64,000 nt of DNA. Source: Loktanella sp. 5RATIMAR09 (lineage in GTDB: Bacteria > Pseudomonadota > Alphaproteobacteria > Rhodobacterales > Rhodobacteraceae). How positions within the stretch are numbered: position 1 is the stretch's first letter; each line of letters begins with the position of its first letter. This document shows positions 1-8,922 of the stretch, piece by piece. The DNA is taken from the NCBI RefSeq assembly GCF_001419985.1, contig NZ_LJAL01000004.1:62001-126000 (forward strand), given 5' to 3'. The notes beneath the pieces were generated by a model. It was not told the DNA's origin and ran no database searches. It saw only the letters and a list, made by a program, of their open reading frames with translations. Position numbers and translations under genes: made by a program.

Positions 1-73
1 CGGCAGGCCCATCGGGAAACACTGTGCCGTTGAGTTGGTCGACCATGATGATCAGGATATTGGGGTGTGTCAT
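1..73 (-). CDS. betC: Choline-sulfatase, N-terminal fragment (cut by window edge)
   Basis: Only the first 24 codons are inside the window. They read MTHPNILIIMVDQLNGT and then FPDGPA, the characteristic amino terminus of choline-sulfatase, a sulfatase-family hydrolase that releases choline from choline-O-sulfate. The start codon overlaps the betI stop as ATGA, so the two genes are translationally coupled in a bet operon on the minus strand. The catalytic Cys/Ser sulfatase motif lies outside the window. The call rests on the N-terminal match plus the betI/choXWV context. Confidence 0.85.
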   Translation of the reverse strand, partial: MTHPNILIIMVDQLNGTVFPDGPA

Positions 74-654
74 TGGATCCGTCCCGCCAGTTCAATATGT
101 AAAAGGGCCAGCGCCTGCTGCGTTGCGTCGGACTGCTCGGATGACATGCGCGACAGCCCCTGTCGCAGGTAAAGCCCGTCGATCAGTGCAGCGATTCGCG
201 TTGCGGCACCTTCGGCGCGATCACCGATAAGCGGGCGCAGGTCGCACAGCAGATTGCTGTGCAGCCGCCGCTGATAAATGCGCAGCAACGCATGCGCATT
301 GGTGGAAGTCTGGGCCAGCACATAGAAATTCAGCCATGCGGCAATCACTTCCGGCTGAAAGTTGGTTGCCGTAAATCCTGCGCGAATGATCGCTTCCAGC
401 CGCTCTTTATGGCCTTTGGCCTGCTTCAGCGCGCTGCTTGCTTCGTGTCTGTACTCTGAAAGCGTATGGCGCATGGCCGCCAGAAATATCTGCTCTTTGC
501 CGCCAAAATAGTGATGCGCCAGTGCTGACGACATGCCCGCACGCTTGGCAATATTGCTGACCGTCACGTCAAGATTTCCGACAGCACCGATTTCGTCAAT
601 CGTGGCTTTCACTAAGGCTGCGCGGCGGATAGGCTCCATTCCAAGCTTGGGCAT
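70..654 (-). CDS. betI: BetI, TetR-family choline-responsive repressor
   Basis: This 194-residue protein has the usual BetI length. The N-terminal TetR helix-turn-helix is around residues 31-50 (TVSNIAKRAGMSSALAHHYF), followed by the ligand-binding helical domain. BetI represses choline-to-glycine-betaine genes and is relieved by choline. It is divergent from choXWV, with an 80-bp gap that holds a long imperfect palindrome, and coupled to betC downstream through an ATGA overlap. The arrangement suggests that one regulator controls both the catabolic and the uptake genes. Family assignment is strong; the ligand is inferred from family and context. Confidence 0.92.
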   Translation of the reverse strand: MPKLGMEPIRRAALVKATIDEIGAVGNLDVTVSNIAKRAGMSSALAHHYFGGKEQIFLAAMRHTLSEYRHEASSALKQAKGHKERLEAIIRAGFTATNFQPEVIAAWLNFYVLAQTSTNAHALLRIYQRRLHSNLLCDLRPLIGDRAEGAATRIAALIDGLYLRQGLSRMSSEQSDATQQALALLHIELAGRIQ

Positions 655-692
655 CTTTTCCTCGTTACAGGTGTGTCCGGGCAGATAATTGG

Positions 693-718
693 TTCTTTAT
701 TGACTCGTCAATCAAGAA
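693..718. promoter_or_regulatory. Probable BetI operator in the betI-choX intergenic region
   Basis: A 26-bp imperfect palindrome with arms TTCTTTATTGAC and GTCAATCAAGAA around a TC centre has one mismatched pair (98/713 in local numbering). TetR-family BetI proteins bind AT-rich inverted repeats centred on an ATTGA/TCAAT core. The site ends 16 bp before the choX start and 38 bp from the betI start, so occupancy could silence both directions. Binding itself is inferred. Confidence 0.7.
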
Positions 719-734
719 AAACTGGGAGAACGAT

Positions 735-1658
735 ATGAAACTGAAATCAACCCTTTCTGTGCTGGCGATCTGCGCGGCCGTGCCGGCCTTTGCGGACTGC
801 GACACCGTCACCTTCTCTGATGTGGGCTGGACCGATATTACCGCAACAACAGCCGCGACAACTGTCGTGCTGGAAGCACTTGGATATGACACTGATATCA
901 AGGTACTTTCCGTTCCAGTGACCTACATCTCGCTGGCCGAAGGCGATGTGGATGTGTTTCTGGGCAACTGGATGCCGACTATGGAAGCCGATATCGCACC
1001 CTACCGCGAAGCAGGCACTGTCGATACGGTCCGCGCGAACCTTGAAGGAGCCAAATATACGCTTGCTGTGAACCGCGCGGCTGCGGATATGGGGATCGCG
1101 ACTTTTGCCGATATTGCGGCAAATGCAGATGCGCTGGACGGCAAAATCTACGGCATCGAACCCGGCAACGATGGCAACCGTCTGATCATGGATATGATCG
1201 CGGCCGATGCATTCGGCCTGAGTGACTTTGAAGTCGTCGAAAGTTCCGAGCAAGGCATGCTGGCGCAGGTTGACCGTGCCTCTGGCCGTGATGAGCCGAT
1301 TGTTTTCCTGGGCTGGGAACCCCACCCGATGAACGCCAATTTCGATATGTCCTATCTGGAAGGTGGCGATGACTGGTTCGGGCCGAACCTGGGTGGAGCC
1401 ACTGTCTATACAAATACCTCTGCCGGTTATGTGAACAGCTGCCCGAATGTCGGCACGCTTCTCAACAATCTGGAATTCTCGCTTTCCATGGAGAACGAGA
1501 TCATGGGTGCGATCCTGAATGACGGCGCAGACCCCGCGGATGCCGCGACTGCATGGCTGAAAGCCAATCCAGATGCCTACGTTTCATGGCTGAACGGCGT
1601 GACCACCAAAGACGGTGGTGACGCGGTCACAGCCGTGAACGCCGCCTTGGGCATGTAA
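735..1658 (+). CDS. choX: Choline ABC transporter periplasmic substrate-binding protein
   Basis: The 307-residue protein has a signal peptide cut after AFA at about residue 20. Its aromatic residues W32, W79, Y108 and W194 have exactly the spacing of the choline-binding box of Sinorhizobium meliloti ChoX (W43, W90, Y119, W205), which cages the quaternary ammonium group. It is the first gene of choXWV and captures choline in the periplasm for the ChoW/ChoV importer. A GGGAGAAC ribosome-binding site sits just upstream of the ATG. A hairpin after the stop probably lets choX be expressed above the membrane components. Confidence 0.95.
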   Translation: MKLKSTLSVLAICAAVPAFADCDTVTFSDVGWTDITATTAATTVVLEALGYDTDIKVLSVPVTYISLAEGDVDVFLGNWMPTMEADIAPYREAGTVDTVRANLEGAKYTLAVNRAAADMGIATFADIAANADALDGKIYGIEPGNDGNRLIMDMIAADAFGLSDFEVVESSEQGMLAQVDRASGRDEPIVFLGWEPHPMNANFDMSYLEGGDDWFGPNLGGATVYTNTSAGYVNSCPNVGTLLNNLEFSLSMENEIMGAILNDGADPADAATAWLKANPDAYVSWLNGVTTKDGGDAVTAVNAALGM

Positions 1659-1667
1659 GACAACATT

Positions 1668-1698
1668 GACAGGCCCCCACGCGGGGCCTGTCTTTTTT
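1668..1698 (+). terminator. Intercistronic hairpin with T-run between choX and choW
   Basis: Arms GACAGGCCCC and GGGGCCTGTC flank a short loop and are followed directly by TTTTTT, a textbook intrinsic terminator shape. It lies inside an operon, so it probably terminates only part of the transcripts and/or protects the choX mRNA 3' end. That would give the usual excess of binding protein over permease. Confidence 0.85.
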
Positions 1699-1717
1699 CT
1701 AAAGAAGAAGGTGCAGC

Positions 1718-2551
1718 ATGGATTGGCTGACGGAAAATAAAATTCCGATTGGAGCATGGGCGAAATCCATCTTTGACTGGATGAACAACAACCTCAGCTT
1801 TTTCTTCGACTGGCTGTCCGACACGATGGAGGCGCTGATCGACGCGATCCTCTGGGTGCTTGAGACACCGCATCCGTTTTTTATTATCGCCGCTTTCGCA
1901 GCCCTCACTTGGTTGTTGCAACGCAACTGGAAAACACCACTCTTCATCGTTGCGGGGTTTTTGTTCATCCTGAATCAGGACTACTGGGAAGAGACGATGC
2001 AATCGCTGACGCTTGTCTTGTCGGCCTGTGTGGTCTGCATGGGCATCGGCGTGCCTGTCGGCATCGCCGCAGCACACCGTCCACGCCTGTACCGCGCAAT
2101 GGTGCCGGTGCTGGACCTGATGCAGACACTGCCCACCTTTGTCTATCTGATCCCCGCGATTGTGTTTTTCGGCATCGGCATGGTGCCGGGATTGATCGCT
2201 ACGGTGATCTTCGTTTTGCCCGCGCCCATTCGTCTGACCTACCTCGGCATTGCCTCAACGCCGACACCTTTGCTGGAGGCCGCTCAGGCCTTTGGTGCAA
2301 CAAAACGCCAGGTGCTCTTCAAGGTCGAACTGCCCTCGGCCATGCCGCAAATCATGGCGGGGCTGAACCAGACAATCATGCTCTCGCTATCGATGGTGGT
2401 CATCGCGGCCCTTGTCGGGGCCAGCGGGCTTGGTGTGCCGGTGATCCGCGCGCTGAACACGGTGAACACGTCACTGGGGTTTGAAAGCGGCTTTGTGATC
2501 GTTGTTGTCGCCATCATGCTGGACCGGATGCTGCGGGTGAAGTCGAAATGA
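1718..2551 (+). CDS. choW: Choline ABC transporter permease
   Basis: This 277-residue inner-membrane protein of the ProW/Binding-protein-dependent transport family has about six hydrophobic spans. The EAA-type loop that contacts the ATPase is visible at EAAQAFGATKRQVLFKVELP, near residues 188-207. It carries choline across the membrane with ChoX and ChoV. An AAGAAGG ribosome-binding site precedes the ATG. The last codons overlap the choV start as ATGA, indicating coupled translation. Confidence 0.94.
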   Translation: MDWLTENKIPIGAWAKSIFDWMNNNLSFFFDWLSDTMEALIDAILWVLETPHPFFIIAAFAALTWLLQRNWKTPLFIVAGFLFILNQDYWEETMQSLTLVLSACVVCMGIGVPVGIAAAHRPRLYRAMVPVLDLMQTLPTFVYLIPAIVFFGIGMVPGLIATVIFVLPAPIRLTYLGIASTPTPLLEAAQAFGATKRQVLFKVELPSAMPQIMAGLNQTIMLSLSMVVIAALVGASGLGVPVIRALNTVNTSLGFESGFVIVVVAIMLDRMLRVKSK

Positions 2552-3561
2552 ATGCTGTAGAATTCGATAACGTCTCGATCGTCTTCGGCGCCCGTCCTGA
2601 AACCGCTCTACCGTTGATGGATCAGGGACTGGAGCGCCCTGAAATTCGTGAAAAAACCGACCAGATCCTGGGCGTGCATAACTGCTCGCTGAATGTTGAA
2701 GCAGGCGAAATCCTTGTGCTGATGGGGCTTTCCGGCTCTGGCAAGTCCACGCTGCTGCGCGCGGTTAATGGCCTGAACCCCGTGATCCGGGGCGAGGTGC
2801 GAATTTTCGACGGTGACTGGACCTGCAGTGTCGGCAACAGTTCCGAGGCGGACCTGCGCCGCGTGCGCCGTGAAAGTGTATCAATGGTGTTCCAGCAATT
2901 CGGCCTTTTGCCGTGGCGGACCGTGCGCGACAACGTGGGTCTCGGGCTTGAACTTGCGGGCATGGACCCTGCCGCACGACGCAGCCGCGTCGATCAGGAA
3001 CTCGAAATGGTGGGCCTTGCAGACCGCGCCGATGCGCTGGTGGGCGAGCTTTCGGGTGGGATGCAACAGCGCGTGGGCCTTGCGCGCGCTTTTGCGACCG
3101 ACGCGCCGATCCTGTTGATGGATGAACCGTTCTCGGCACTTGATCCGTTGATCCGGACCCGCCTGCAGGACGAGTTGCTAGAGCTTCAAAAGCAACGTGG
3201 GCGCACGATTATCTTCGTCAGCCACGATCTGGACGAGGCGTTCAAGATCGGCAACCGCATCGCGATTATGGAAGGCGGACGGATTGTCCAATGTGGCACC
3301 CCGCGTGATATTTTCACCAATCCCGCCAACGGCTATGTCGCGGAGTTTGTGGCCCATATGAACCCGCTCGGTGTGCTGACAGCGCGCGATGTGATGACCG
3401 ATGGCACCGCAGACGGGCCCGTGATTGATGTGGAAACACCCGTGCAGGACATTATCGACCGGATTGACGCGTCAGGTCTGCAAGTCACGGAAAACGGCGC
3501 ACCGATTGGCGTAGTGACACAAAGCTCGCTCATCGCAAGGCTCAGTCCACAGGCGGACTGA
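2548..3561 (+). CDS. choV: Choline ABC transporter ATP-binding protein
   Basis: The 337-residue ATPase of the glycine-betaine/choline (ProV) type shows a Walker A motif at residues 60-68 (GLSGSGKST), the ABC signature LSGGMQQR, Walker B ILLMDEPF and the switch histidine in VSHDLDEA. About 60 residues at the C-terminus resemble a partial CBS-type regulatory domain, as in osmoregulated ProV proteins. It energises choline import with ChoX and ChoW and is the last gene of the operon. Transcription then meets the convergent DMT gene after about 40 bp. Confidence 0.94.
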   Translation: MNAVEFDNVSIVFGARPETALPLMDQGLERPEIREKTDQILGVHNCSLNVEAGEILVLMGLSGSGKSTLLRAVNGLNPVIRGEVRIFDGDWTCSVGNSSEADLRRVRRESVSMVFQQFGLLPWRTVRDNVGLGLELAGMDPAARRSRVDQELEMVGLADRADALVGELSGGMQQRVGLARAFATDAPILLMDEPFSALDPLIRTRLQDELLELQKQRGRTIIFVSHDLDEAFKIGNRIAIMEGGRIVQCGTPRDIFTNPANGYVAEFVAHMNPLGVLTARDVMTDGTADGPVIDVETPVQDIIDRIDASGLQVTENGAPIGVVTQSSLIARLSPQAD

Positions 3562-3602
3562 TCCGATATTTTCCATGTCCCTTCAAACTTCCGCCGGAGG
3601 CA

Positions 3603-4505
3603 TCACACTTTTGTCGCGGGCGCGGCGGGTGTTATATTGCGCCGCGCCACAGCCTCGCGCCATGTGATAAAACTGACCGAGGCCATGATCACCGCACCGC
3701 CGAAGATCACCCAGCCATCCACGGCCTCGCCAAACACAACCGCGCCCAGCAAAACCGCCCAGACCAGTTGCAAAAACGTCACCGGCTGGGTGACAGTCAG
3801 GGGGGCTGCGGCGAAAGCCAGCGTCATGGAATAATGTCCTGCGGTCGCAAAGCAGGCCACCAGAAACAACCACCCCAGTTGCGGTAAGGTGGGTGTAACC
3901 CACACCGCAAAGGCAAAGGGTGCCAGACCCACAGTCACCGTGATCGACAACATGCCCACAATCACCGGGGCCGAAACCTCGCCCGAAAGCTGCTTGGCAA
4001 TCAGATAGCCGATCGCGAAAAACACGGCCGTTGCCAGCATCGCGATATGGCCGATCTCCACCTCTTTGACGCCAGGGCGCAAGATAATGATGGCCCCGAT
4101 CAGTGCCATGATGACCGCCGCCAAGCGGCGTGGTGGCAGACGTTCACCCAGAAACAGCGCCGCCCCCAGTGATACATAAACAGGTGATAGATAATTCATC
4201 GCCGTGACTTCCGCGATGGGGATCCGCGCCATGGCAAAAAACCACAAGATCACCGCCAGTGTGTGAACAGCGCCCCGCGCCCAAAAGAGCCTTTTCTGAC
4301 GTCCTGTCAGGTGGGCCGCCAGAATGGGCCGGATCATCGGCAGCAGAAACACCAGCCCCAGAACATAGCGCAGAAACGCGGCCTGGGCGGCGGGTACATC
4401 ATCACCCACATGTTTGACCACGGCTGTGACGGCCACAAACATCAGGCCAGTAAAGACCATCCAGAAGATGCCCACAACGGGGCGCGATTGTGCTTGTGAT
4501 GCCAT
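3603..4505 (-). CDS. DMT-superfamily (EamA) transporter
   Basis: This 300-residue protein has about ten hydrophobic segments arranged as two EamA repeats, typical of drug/metabolite exporters of the inner membrane. I placed the start at MASQAQSRPVV because a longer upstream reading would run over the start of the divergent phosphoesterase gene, and the membrane domain begins just after this methionine. The substrate cannot be read from sequence. It converges with choV and is divergent from the gene at 4591. Confidence 0.85.
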   Translation of the reverse strand: MASQAQSRPVVGIFWMVFTGLMFVAVTAVVKHVGDDVPAAQAAFLRYVLGLVFLLPMIRPILAAHLTGRQKRLFWARGAVHTLAVILWFFAMARIPIAEVTAMNYLSPVYVSLGAALFLGERLPPRRLAAVIMALIGAIIILRPGVKEVEIGHIAMLATAVFFAIGYLIAKQLSGEVSAPVIVGMLSITVTVGLAPFAFAVWVTPTLPQLGWLFLVACFATAGHYSMTLAFAAAPLTVTQPVTFLQLVWAVLLGAVVFGEAVDGWVIFGGAVIMASVSFITWREAVARRNITPAAPATKV

Positions 4506-4590
4506 GCCTATCCGTCGCACCAGAGCGCACCAAAGGCAAGCGCGCAAAAACCACTGGATGAAGACGCGGAAGGCCCGTAACAACGGGTCT

Positions 4591-5406
4591 ATGAAGATAC
4601 TCTTTCTTGGCGATGTCATGGGCCGTGCGGGCCGTGCTGCGATTACCACCCACCTGCCCCGCTTGCGGGCCGCGTGGAAGCTGGATTTCGTCGTGGTGAA
4701 CGGTGAAAACGCAACCTCTGGCATGGGGCTTTCGGGCGACCATGCCAATCTGCTGCTGGATGCGGGTGCGGATGTTGTGACTTTGGGCGATCACGCGTTC
4801 GACCAGAAAGACATGCTGGCCTTTATCGAAAAGGAACAGCGCATAATCAGACCCATCAACTTTTCCAAAGCCGCCCCCGGTGTCGGCGCGCGGGTGTTCA
4901 ATGCACCCGGCGGGCGCAAGGTTCTGGTCGCGCAAGTCTTGGGGCAGGTCTTTATGAAACGCCCCTTTGATGATCCGTTTTCAGCGCTGGACGCGGTCTT
5001 GCGCCAGTATCCGATGGGCGGTCAGGTGGCAGCCAGTCTGATTGACATCCACTGCGAGGCCACGTCAGAGAAAATGGCCGTTGGCCATTTCTGCGACGGA
5101 CGCGCGAGCATTGTTGTCGGGACCCACACCCATGTCCCCACAGGCGACGCGATGATTCTGTCCGGTGGCACCGCCTATATGACCGACGCGGGTATGTGCG
5201 GTGACTACAATTCCGTCATCGGCATGGACAAAACCGAACCCCTGCGCCGCTTCATCACCGGCATGCCGAAATCACGCTTCACCCCTGCGGCGGAAGAGGC
5301 GACACTCTCCGGCCTTTATGTCGAGACAGACAATATGACGGGCAAGGCGACCAGAGTGGAAATGGTGCGCCAAGGCGGGCGACTGTCACAGGCGGGCCCT
5401 GCATGA
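4591..5406 (+). CDS. YmdB-family (TIGR00282-type) metallophosphoesterase
   Basis: The 271-residue calcineurin-like phosphoesterase has recognisable metal-site motifs: FLGDVMGRAGR at the N-terminus, VVNGENATSG, TLGDHAFDQKD and GTHTHVPTGD. Bacillus YmdB, the best studied member, is a cyclic-nucleotide phosphodiesterase that affects RNA turnover and biofilms; whether that role holds here is unknown. The start is at MKILFLGDVMG, since the in-frame extension upstream overlaps the divergent transporter and lacks family similarity. The usual GNH metal motif reads GDH here. It overlaps the following DMT gene by ATGA. Confidence 0.85.
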   Translation: MKILFLGDVMGRAGRAAITTHLPRLRAAWKLDFVVVNGENATSGMGLSGDHANLLLDAGADVVTLGDHAFDQKDMLAFIEKEQRIIRPINFSKAAPGVGARVFNAPGGRKVLVAQVLGQVFMKRPFDDPFSALDAVLRQYPMGGQVAASLIDIHCEATSEKMAVGHFCDGRASIVVGTHTHVPTGDAMILSGGTAYMTDAGMCGDYNSVIGMDKTEPLRRFITGMPKSRFTPAAEEATLSGLYVETDNMTGKATRVEMVRQGGRLSQAGPA

Positions 5407-6323
5407 TGTCCGAACGCGCGCAGCTGACAGGGTTTCTGTTGCTGCTGGGGTGTGGATGGGGACTGACGACGCCGTTGATCAAGATCACAGTGACGGCAGG
5501 GTATCAGCCATTTGGCATCATCTTCTGGCAGATGCTGATTGGTGCGGTCCTGTTGGGGGCTCTCCGCTGGCGGCAGATGGGGCGCATGCCGGTCACGGTC
5601 AAGACACTGGCTGTCTGGCTGATGATCGCAACGATCGGCACGCTTATTCCCGGCACGGCGAGCTTTCGGGCGGCCTTTCATCTGCCTTCCGGCATTATGT
5701 CGATTGTCATTGCCACGATCCCGATGATCGCCTTTCCGATTGCTTTGGCATTGGGCAACGACCGTTTCTCGTTTCGTCGTTTGGGCGGGCTGTGCCTTGG
5801 CCTGATCGGTGTCGGCCTGATCGCCCTGCCCGAGGCAAGTTTGCCGGAACGCGCCATGATTGCCTTTCTGCCCTTGGCCCTGATCGCACCATTTTGCTAC
5901 GCCTGCGAAGGCAACATCGTGGCCCGCTGGGGAACAGCGGGTCTTGATCCGTTTCAGGCCCTGTTCGGGGCGTCGGCCATCGGCACAGTGATCGCACTGC
6001 CCTTGGCGGTTGGGTCGGGACAGTTCTTTGTGCCGGCTGCCCCCTTCATCTTGGCGGATTTCACGCTTTTGGTCGGTTCAATTGTGCATGTGCTGGTTTA
6101 TGCGGGCTATGTCTGGCTCATTGCGCGCGCGGGATCGGTGTTTGCAGGCCAAGTCAGCTATGTTGTCACCGGATCCGGCGTTTTTTGGGCGATGCTGCTC
6201 TTGGGCGAAACCTATAGCATCTGGGTCTGGCTGGCGCTCCTGTGCATGGGCATCGGGCTAAGCCTTGTACAACCACGGCTTGCCGAACCAAAGCCACTGG
6301 GCGAAACTGAAGTTCATGGATAA
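5403..6323 (+). CDS. DMT-superfamily (EamA) transporter
   Basis: This 306-residue protein has about ten predicted membrane spans in two EamA-like halves, with short loops and no extra domain. It is coupled to the phosphoesterase gene upstream (ATGA at 5403) and overlaps the SLC13 gene downstream, so the three form one transcription unit. A second ATG follows at 5406, so the exact start is uncertain by one codon. The substrate is unknown. Confidence 0.83.
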   Translation: MMSERAQLTGFLLLLGCGWGLTTPLIKITVTAGYQPFGIIFWQMLIGAVLLGALRWRQMGRMPVTVKTLAVWLMIATIGTLIPGTASFRAAFHLPSGIMSIVIATIPMIAFPIALALGNDRFSFRRLGGLCLGLIGVGLIALPEASLPERAMIAFLPLALIAPFCYACEGNIVARWGTAGLDPFQALFGASAIGTVIALPLAVGSGQFFVPAAPFILADFTLLVGSIVHVLVYAGYVWLIARAGSVFAGQVSYVVTGSGVFWAMLLLGETYSIWVWLALLCMGIGLSLVQPRLAEPKPLGETEVHG

Positions 6324-8097
6324 TTTTCTGTCACTCACACAAACGCAGAGCGCCATGCTGACGATGGCCGTCGTGCTGGGCATGTTTGTGATGTTCCTGC
6401 GCGAAGCCTACCCGACCGAGGTTGTTGCCATGATCGGGGTGTCGATCCTGCTGGCCACGGGTGTCCTGCCATATGAGGCGGCGGTGGCCGCCCTTGCCAA
6501 CCCAGCCCCGTGGACGATTGCGGCCATGTTCATCATTGTCGGCGCTTTGGTGCGCACCGGGGCGTTGAACGCGCTCACGCAACTTGCCGAACGGCAGGCC
6601 AAGGTGAGCCCTGCGCGCGCAATCGGCGGGGGGCTGATCTTTGTTGCCTTTGCAAGTGCGATCATGAACAACACACCGCTGGTCGTTGTGATGATCCCGG
6701 TCTTTGTCCAACTGGCGCGGTCGCTGGGCACCTCTGCATCCAAACTGCTGATCCCGCTCAGCTACGCCGCGATTGTGGGCGGCACAATGACGCTTTTGGG
6801 GACATCGACCAACCTTTTGGTGGATGGGGTCGCGCGGGCGTCAGGACTTGCGCCCTTCGGTATCCTTGAGATATTTCCCATCGGTGTCGTGGTGGTGCTT
6901 TGGACATTCACGTATCTGTATTTCATGGCGCCCCGCCTGCTGCCGGACCGGCAAAGCATGGCGACGATGCTATCGGACCGGTCAAAAAAGAAATTCTTTT
7001 CCGAGGCCGTTATTCCGCCGGACAGCAACCTGATCGGACGCGAAGTATCGGGTGTGCAGCTTTTTAAACGCGATGGCGTGCGCCTGATTGATGTGGTGCG
7101 CGGAGACAAATCGCTGCGACGCAACCTAAAGAATGTTACATTGCAGGTCGGCGACCGCGTAGTCCTGCGCACCGAGATGACCGAGCTTTTGTCGTTGCAG
7201 AACAACAAGGAATTGCGGCGTGTCGATCAACTCTCCGCGGTTGAGACAAAAACAGTCGAGGTCCTGATCACACCGAACTGCAAGATGGCAAGCCGCCGCC
7301 TTGGGTCAATGCGCCTGCGGCGGCGTTACGCGGTTTATCCGCTGGCCTTGCACCGGCGGAACGCCAACATCAGCGCGCAGATCGACGATATTGTCATTCG
7401 CGTCGGTGATACGATCCTGTTGGAAGGTGCGCCTGAAGATATCCAGCGACTGGCCGAGGACATGAACCTTGGCGATGTATCAGAGGCCTCACAGCGCGCC
7501 TATCGCCGTGGTCACGCGCCCGTGGCGATTGGCGTCCTGTTGACCGTTGTCACACTGGCAGCCCTTGGCGTGGCACCCATTCTGATGTTGGCGATGCTGG
7601 GGGTCACGGTGGTGCTGATGACCGGCTGCATTGACGCGGATGAGGCGTTTTCCCATGTTGATGGCCGCCTGCTCGCGCTGATCTTCGCGATGTTGGGGGT
7701 CGGATCCGCCCTGCAATCCTCTGGCGCTGTGGGCATAATCGCAGACACCCTGTCACCTGTCATGCTTGTCATGCCGCCTTTCCTCGTCGTCCTTTGCGTC
7801 TACTTGCTGTCCAGCATCCTGACCGAGCTTGTCTCGAATAATGCCGTGGCCGTCGTCATGACCCCGATTGCCATCGGCCTTGCCAGCGCCCTAGGCGTTG
7901 ATCCGCGCCCCTTGGTCGTGGCCGTGATGATTGCCGCAAGTGCGAGCTTTGCCACACCTATCGGGTATCAGACCAACACGCTGGTCTACGGCCCCGGTGG
8001 TTACAAGTTTTCGGATTTTCTGAAATTCGGCATCCCACTGAACCTGTCGCTGGCGCCGATTGTTTCCTTTGTGATCCCCTTTATCTGGCCGCTTTAG
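6316..8097 (+). CDS. SLC13-family permease with two TrkA-C (RCK_C) domains
   Basis: The 593-residue inner-membrane transporter belongs to the divalent anion/sodium symporter group. Hydrophobic N- and C-terminal halves flank a hydrophilic insert at about residues 215-400 that looks like two RCK_C domains (for example LIGREVSGVQLFKRDGVRLI and the later RVGDTILLEGAPEDIQRLAEDM). Relatives carry sulfate, dicarboxylates or other anions; which one applies here cannot be told. The start chosen is MDNFLSLTQTQ at 6316, 8 nt inside the preceding DMT gene. Confidence 0.88.
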   Translation: MDNFLSLTQTQSAMLTMAVVLGMFVMFLREAYPTEVVAMIGVSILLATGVLPYEAAVAALANPAPWTIAAMFIIVGALVRTGALNALTQLAERQAKVSPARAIGGGLIFVAFASAIMNNTPLVVVMIPVFVQLARSLGTSASKLLIPLSYAAIVGGTMTLLGTSTNLLVDGVARASGLAPFGILEIFPIGVVVVLWTFTYLYFMAPRLLPDRQSMATMLSDRSKKKFFSEAVIPPDSNLIGREVSGVQLFKRDGVRLIDVVRGDKSLRRNLKNVTLQVGDRVVLRTEMTELLSLQNNKELRRVDQLSAVETKTVEVLITPNCKMASRRLGSMRLRRRYAVYPLALHRRNANISAQIDDIVIRVGDTILLEGAPEDIQRLAEDMNLGDVSEASQRAYRRGHAPVAIGVLLTVVTLAALGVAPILMLAMLGVTVVLMTGCIDADEAFSHVDGRLLALIFAMLGVGSALQSSGAVGIIADTLSPVMLVMPPFLVVLCVYLLSSILTELVSNNAVAVVMTPIAIGLASALGVDPRPLVVAVMIAASASFATPIGYQTNTLVYGPGGYKFSDFLKFGIPLNLSLAPIVSFVIPFIWPL

Positions 8098-8169
8098 ACG
8101 GGGTTGCGGCGGCCGCGGTGCTTGCCGTATAGAGGCGCAGATCAAGGCTTTATCACATGAGGTTTTCCG

Positions 8170-8919
8170 ATGGCTGGCCACTCCAAATGGGCAAATATTC
8201 AGCACCGTAAAGGACGGCAGGATAAACTGCGTTCCAAGCTGTTTTCCAAGCTTGCCAAGGAAATCACCGTGGCCGCCAAAATGGGCGATCCGGACCCGGA
8301 TAAGAACCCGCGTCTGCGTCTGGCCGTCAAAGAGGCCAAATCAAGCTCTGTTCCCAAGGACGTGATCGACCGCGCGATCAAAAAATCGCAAGGCGGCGAC
8401 GCCGAAAATTACGACGAAATCCGCTATGAGGGCTATGGCCCCAACGGTGTGGCCGTGATCGTCGAGGCGATGACCGACAACCGCAACCGGACGGCATCGA
8501 CCGTACGGTCCACCTTTTCCAAAAACGGCGGCAACCTTGGTGAAACCGGGTCTGTGGGTTTCATGTTCGACCGCAAGGGTCAGGTCGTTTACCCTGCTTC
8601 TGTGGGAGACGCCGACACCGTCATGATGGCTGCAATCGAGGCCGGGGCCGAGGACGTGCAAAGCGATGACGAAAACCATGTCATCATCTGCGCCGACACC
8701 GACCTGAACGATGTCGCGAACGCACTGGAAGCTGAGCTTGGCGAAAGCGAGAGCACCAAACTGATCTGGCAGCCCAACATCACGACCGAGGTTGATCTTG
8801 AAGGCCTGACCAAGCTGATGAAGCTTCTTGATACGCTGGAAGAAGATGACGACGTGCAGCGCGTGACGGCCAATTTCGAAGCCTCGGACGAGGTGATGGC
8901 GGCGTTCTCGGAAAGCTGA
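8170..8919 (+). CDS. YebC/PmpR-family protein
   Basis: The protein is 249 residues, the normal length, and opens with [18 protein letters not shown], the diagnostic start of this family. It is acidic and has the three-domain YebC fold. Family members have long been annotated as DNA-binding transcriptional regulators; more recent work on some members supports a role in translation through difficult sequences. It is a single gene with its own 70-bp upstream region and converges with the cyclo-ligase gene 3 bp beyond its stop. Confidence 0.95.
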   Translation: MAGHSKWANIQHRKGRQDKLRSKLFSKLAKEITVAAKMGDPDPDKNPRLRLAVKEAKSSSVPKDVIDRAIKKSQGGDAENYDEIRYEGYGPNGVAVIVEAMTDNRNRTASTVRSTFSKNGGNLGETGSVGFMFDRKGQVVYPASVGDADTVMMAAIEAGAEDVQSDDENHVIICADTDLNDVANALEAELGESESTKLIWQPNITTEVDLEGLTKLMKLLDTLEEDDDVQRVTANFEASDEVMAAFSES

Positions 8920-8922
8920 CTG

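Noticed and set aside
747..1325. Long open frames on the minus strand inside choX
   Set aside because: They mirror a clearly coding plus-strand gene with signal peptide and aromatic box, and have no family match or ribosome-binding site.
3603..4748. Longer 381-residue version of the DMT gene
   Set aside because: The extra N-terminus overlaps the start of the divergent phosphoesterase gene and is not membrane-like; the natural start is at 4505.
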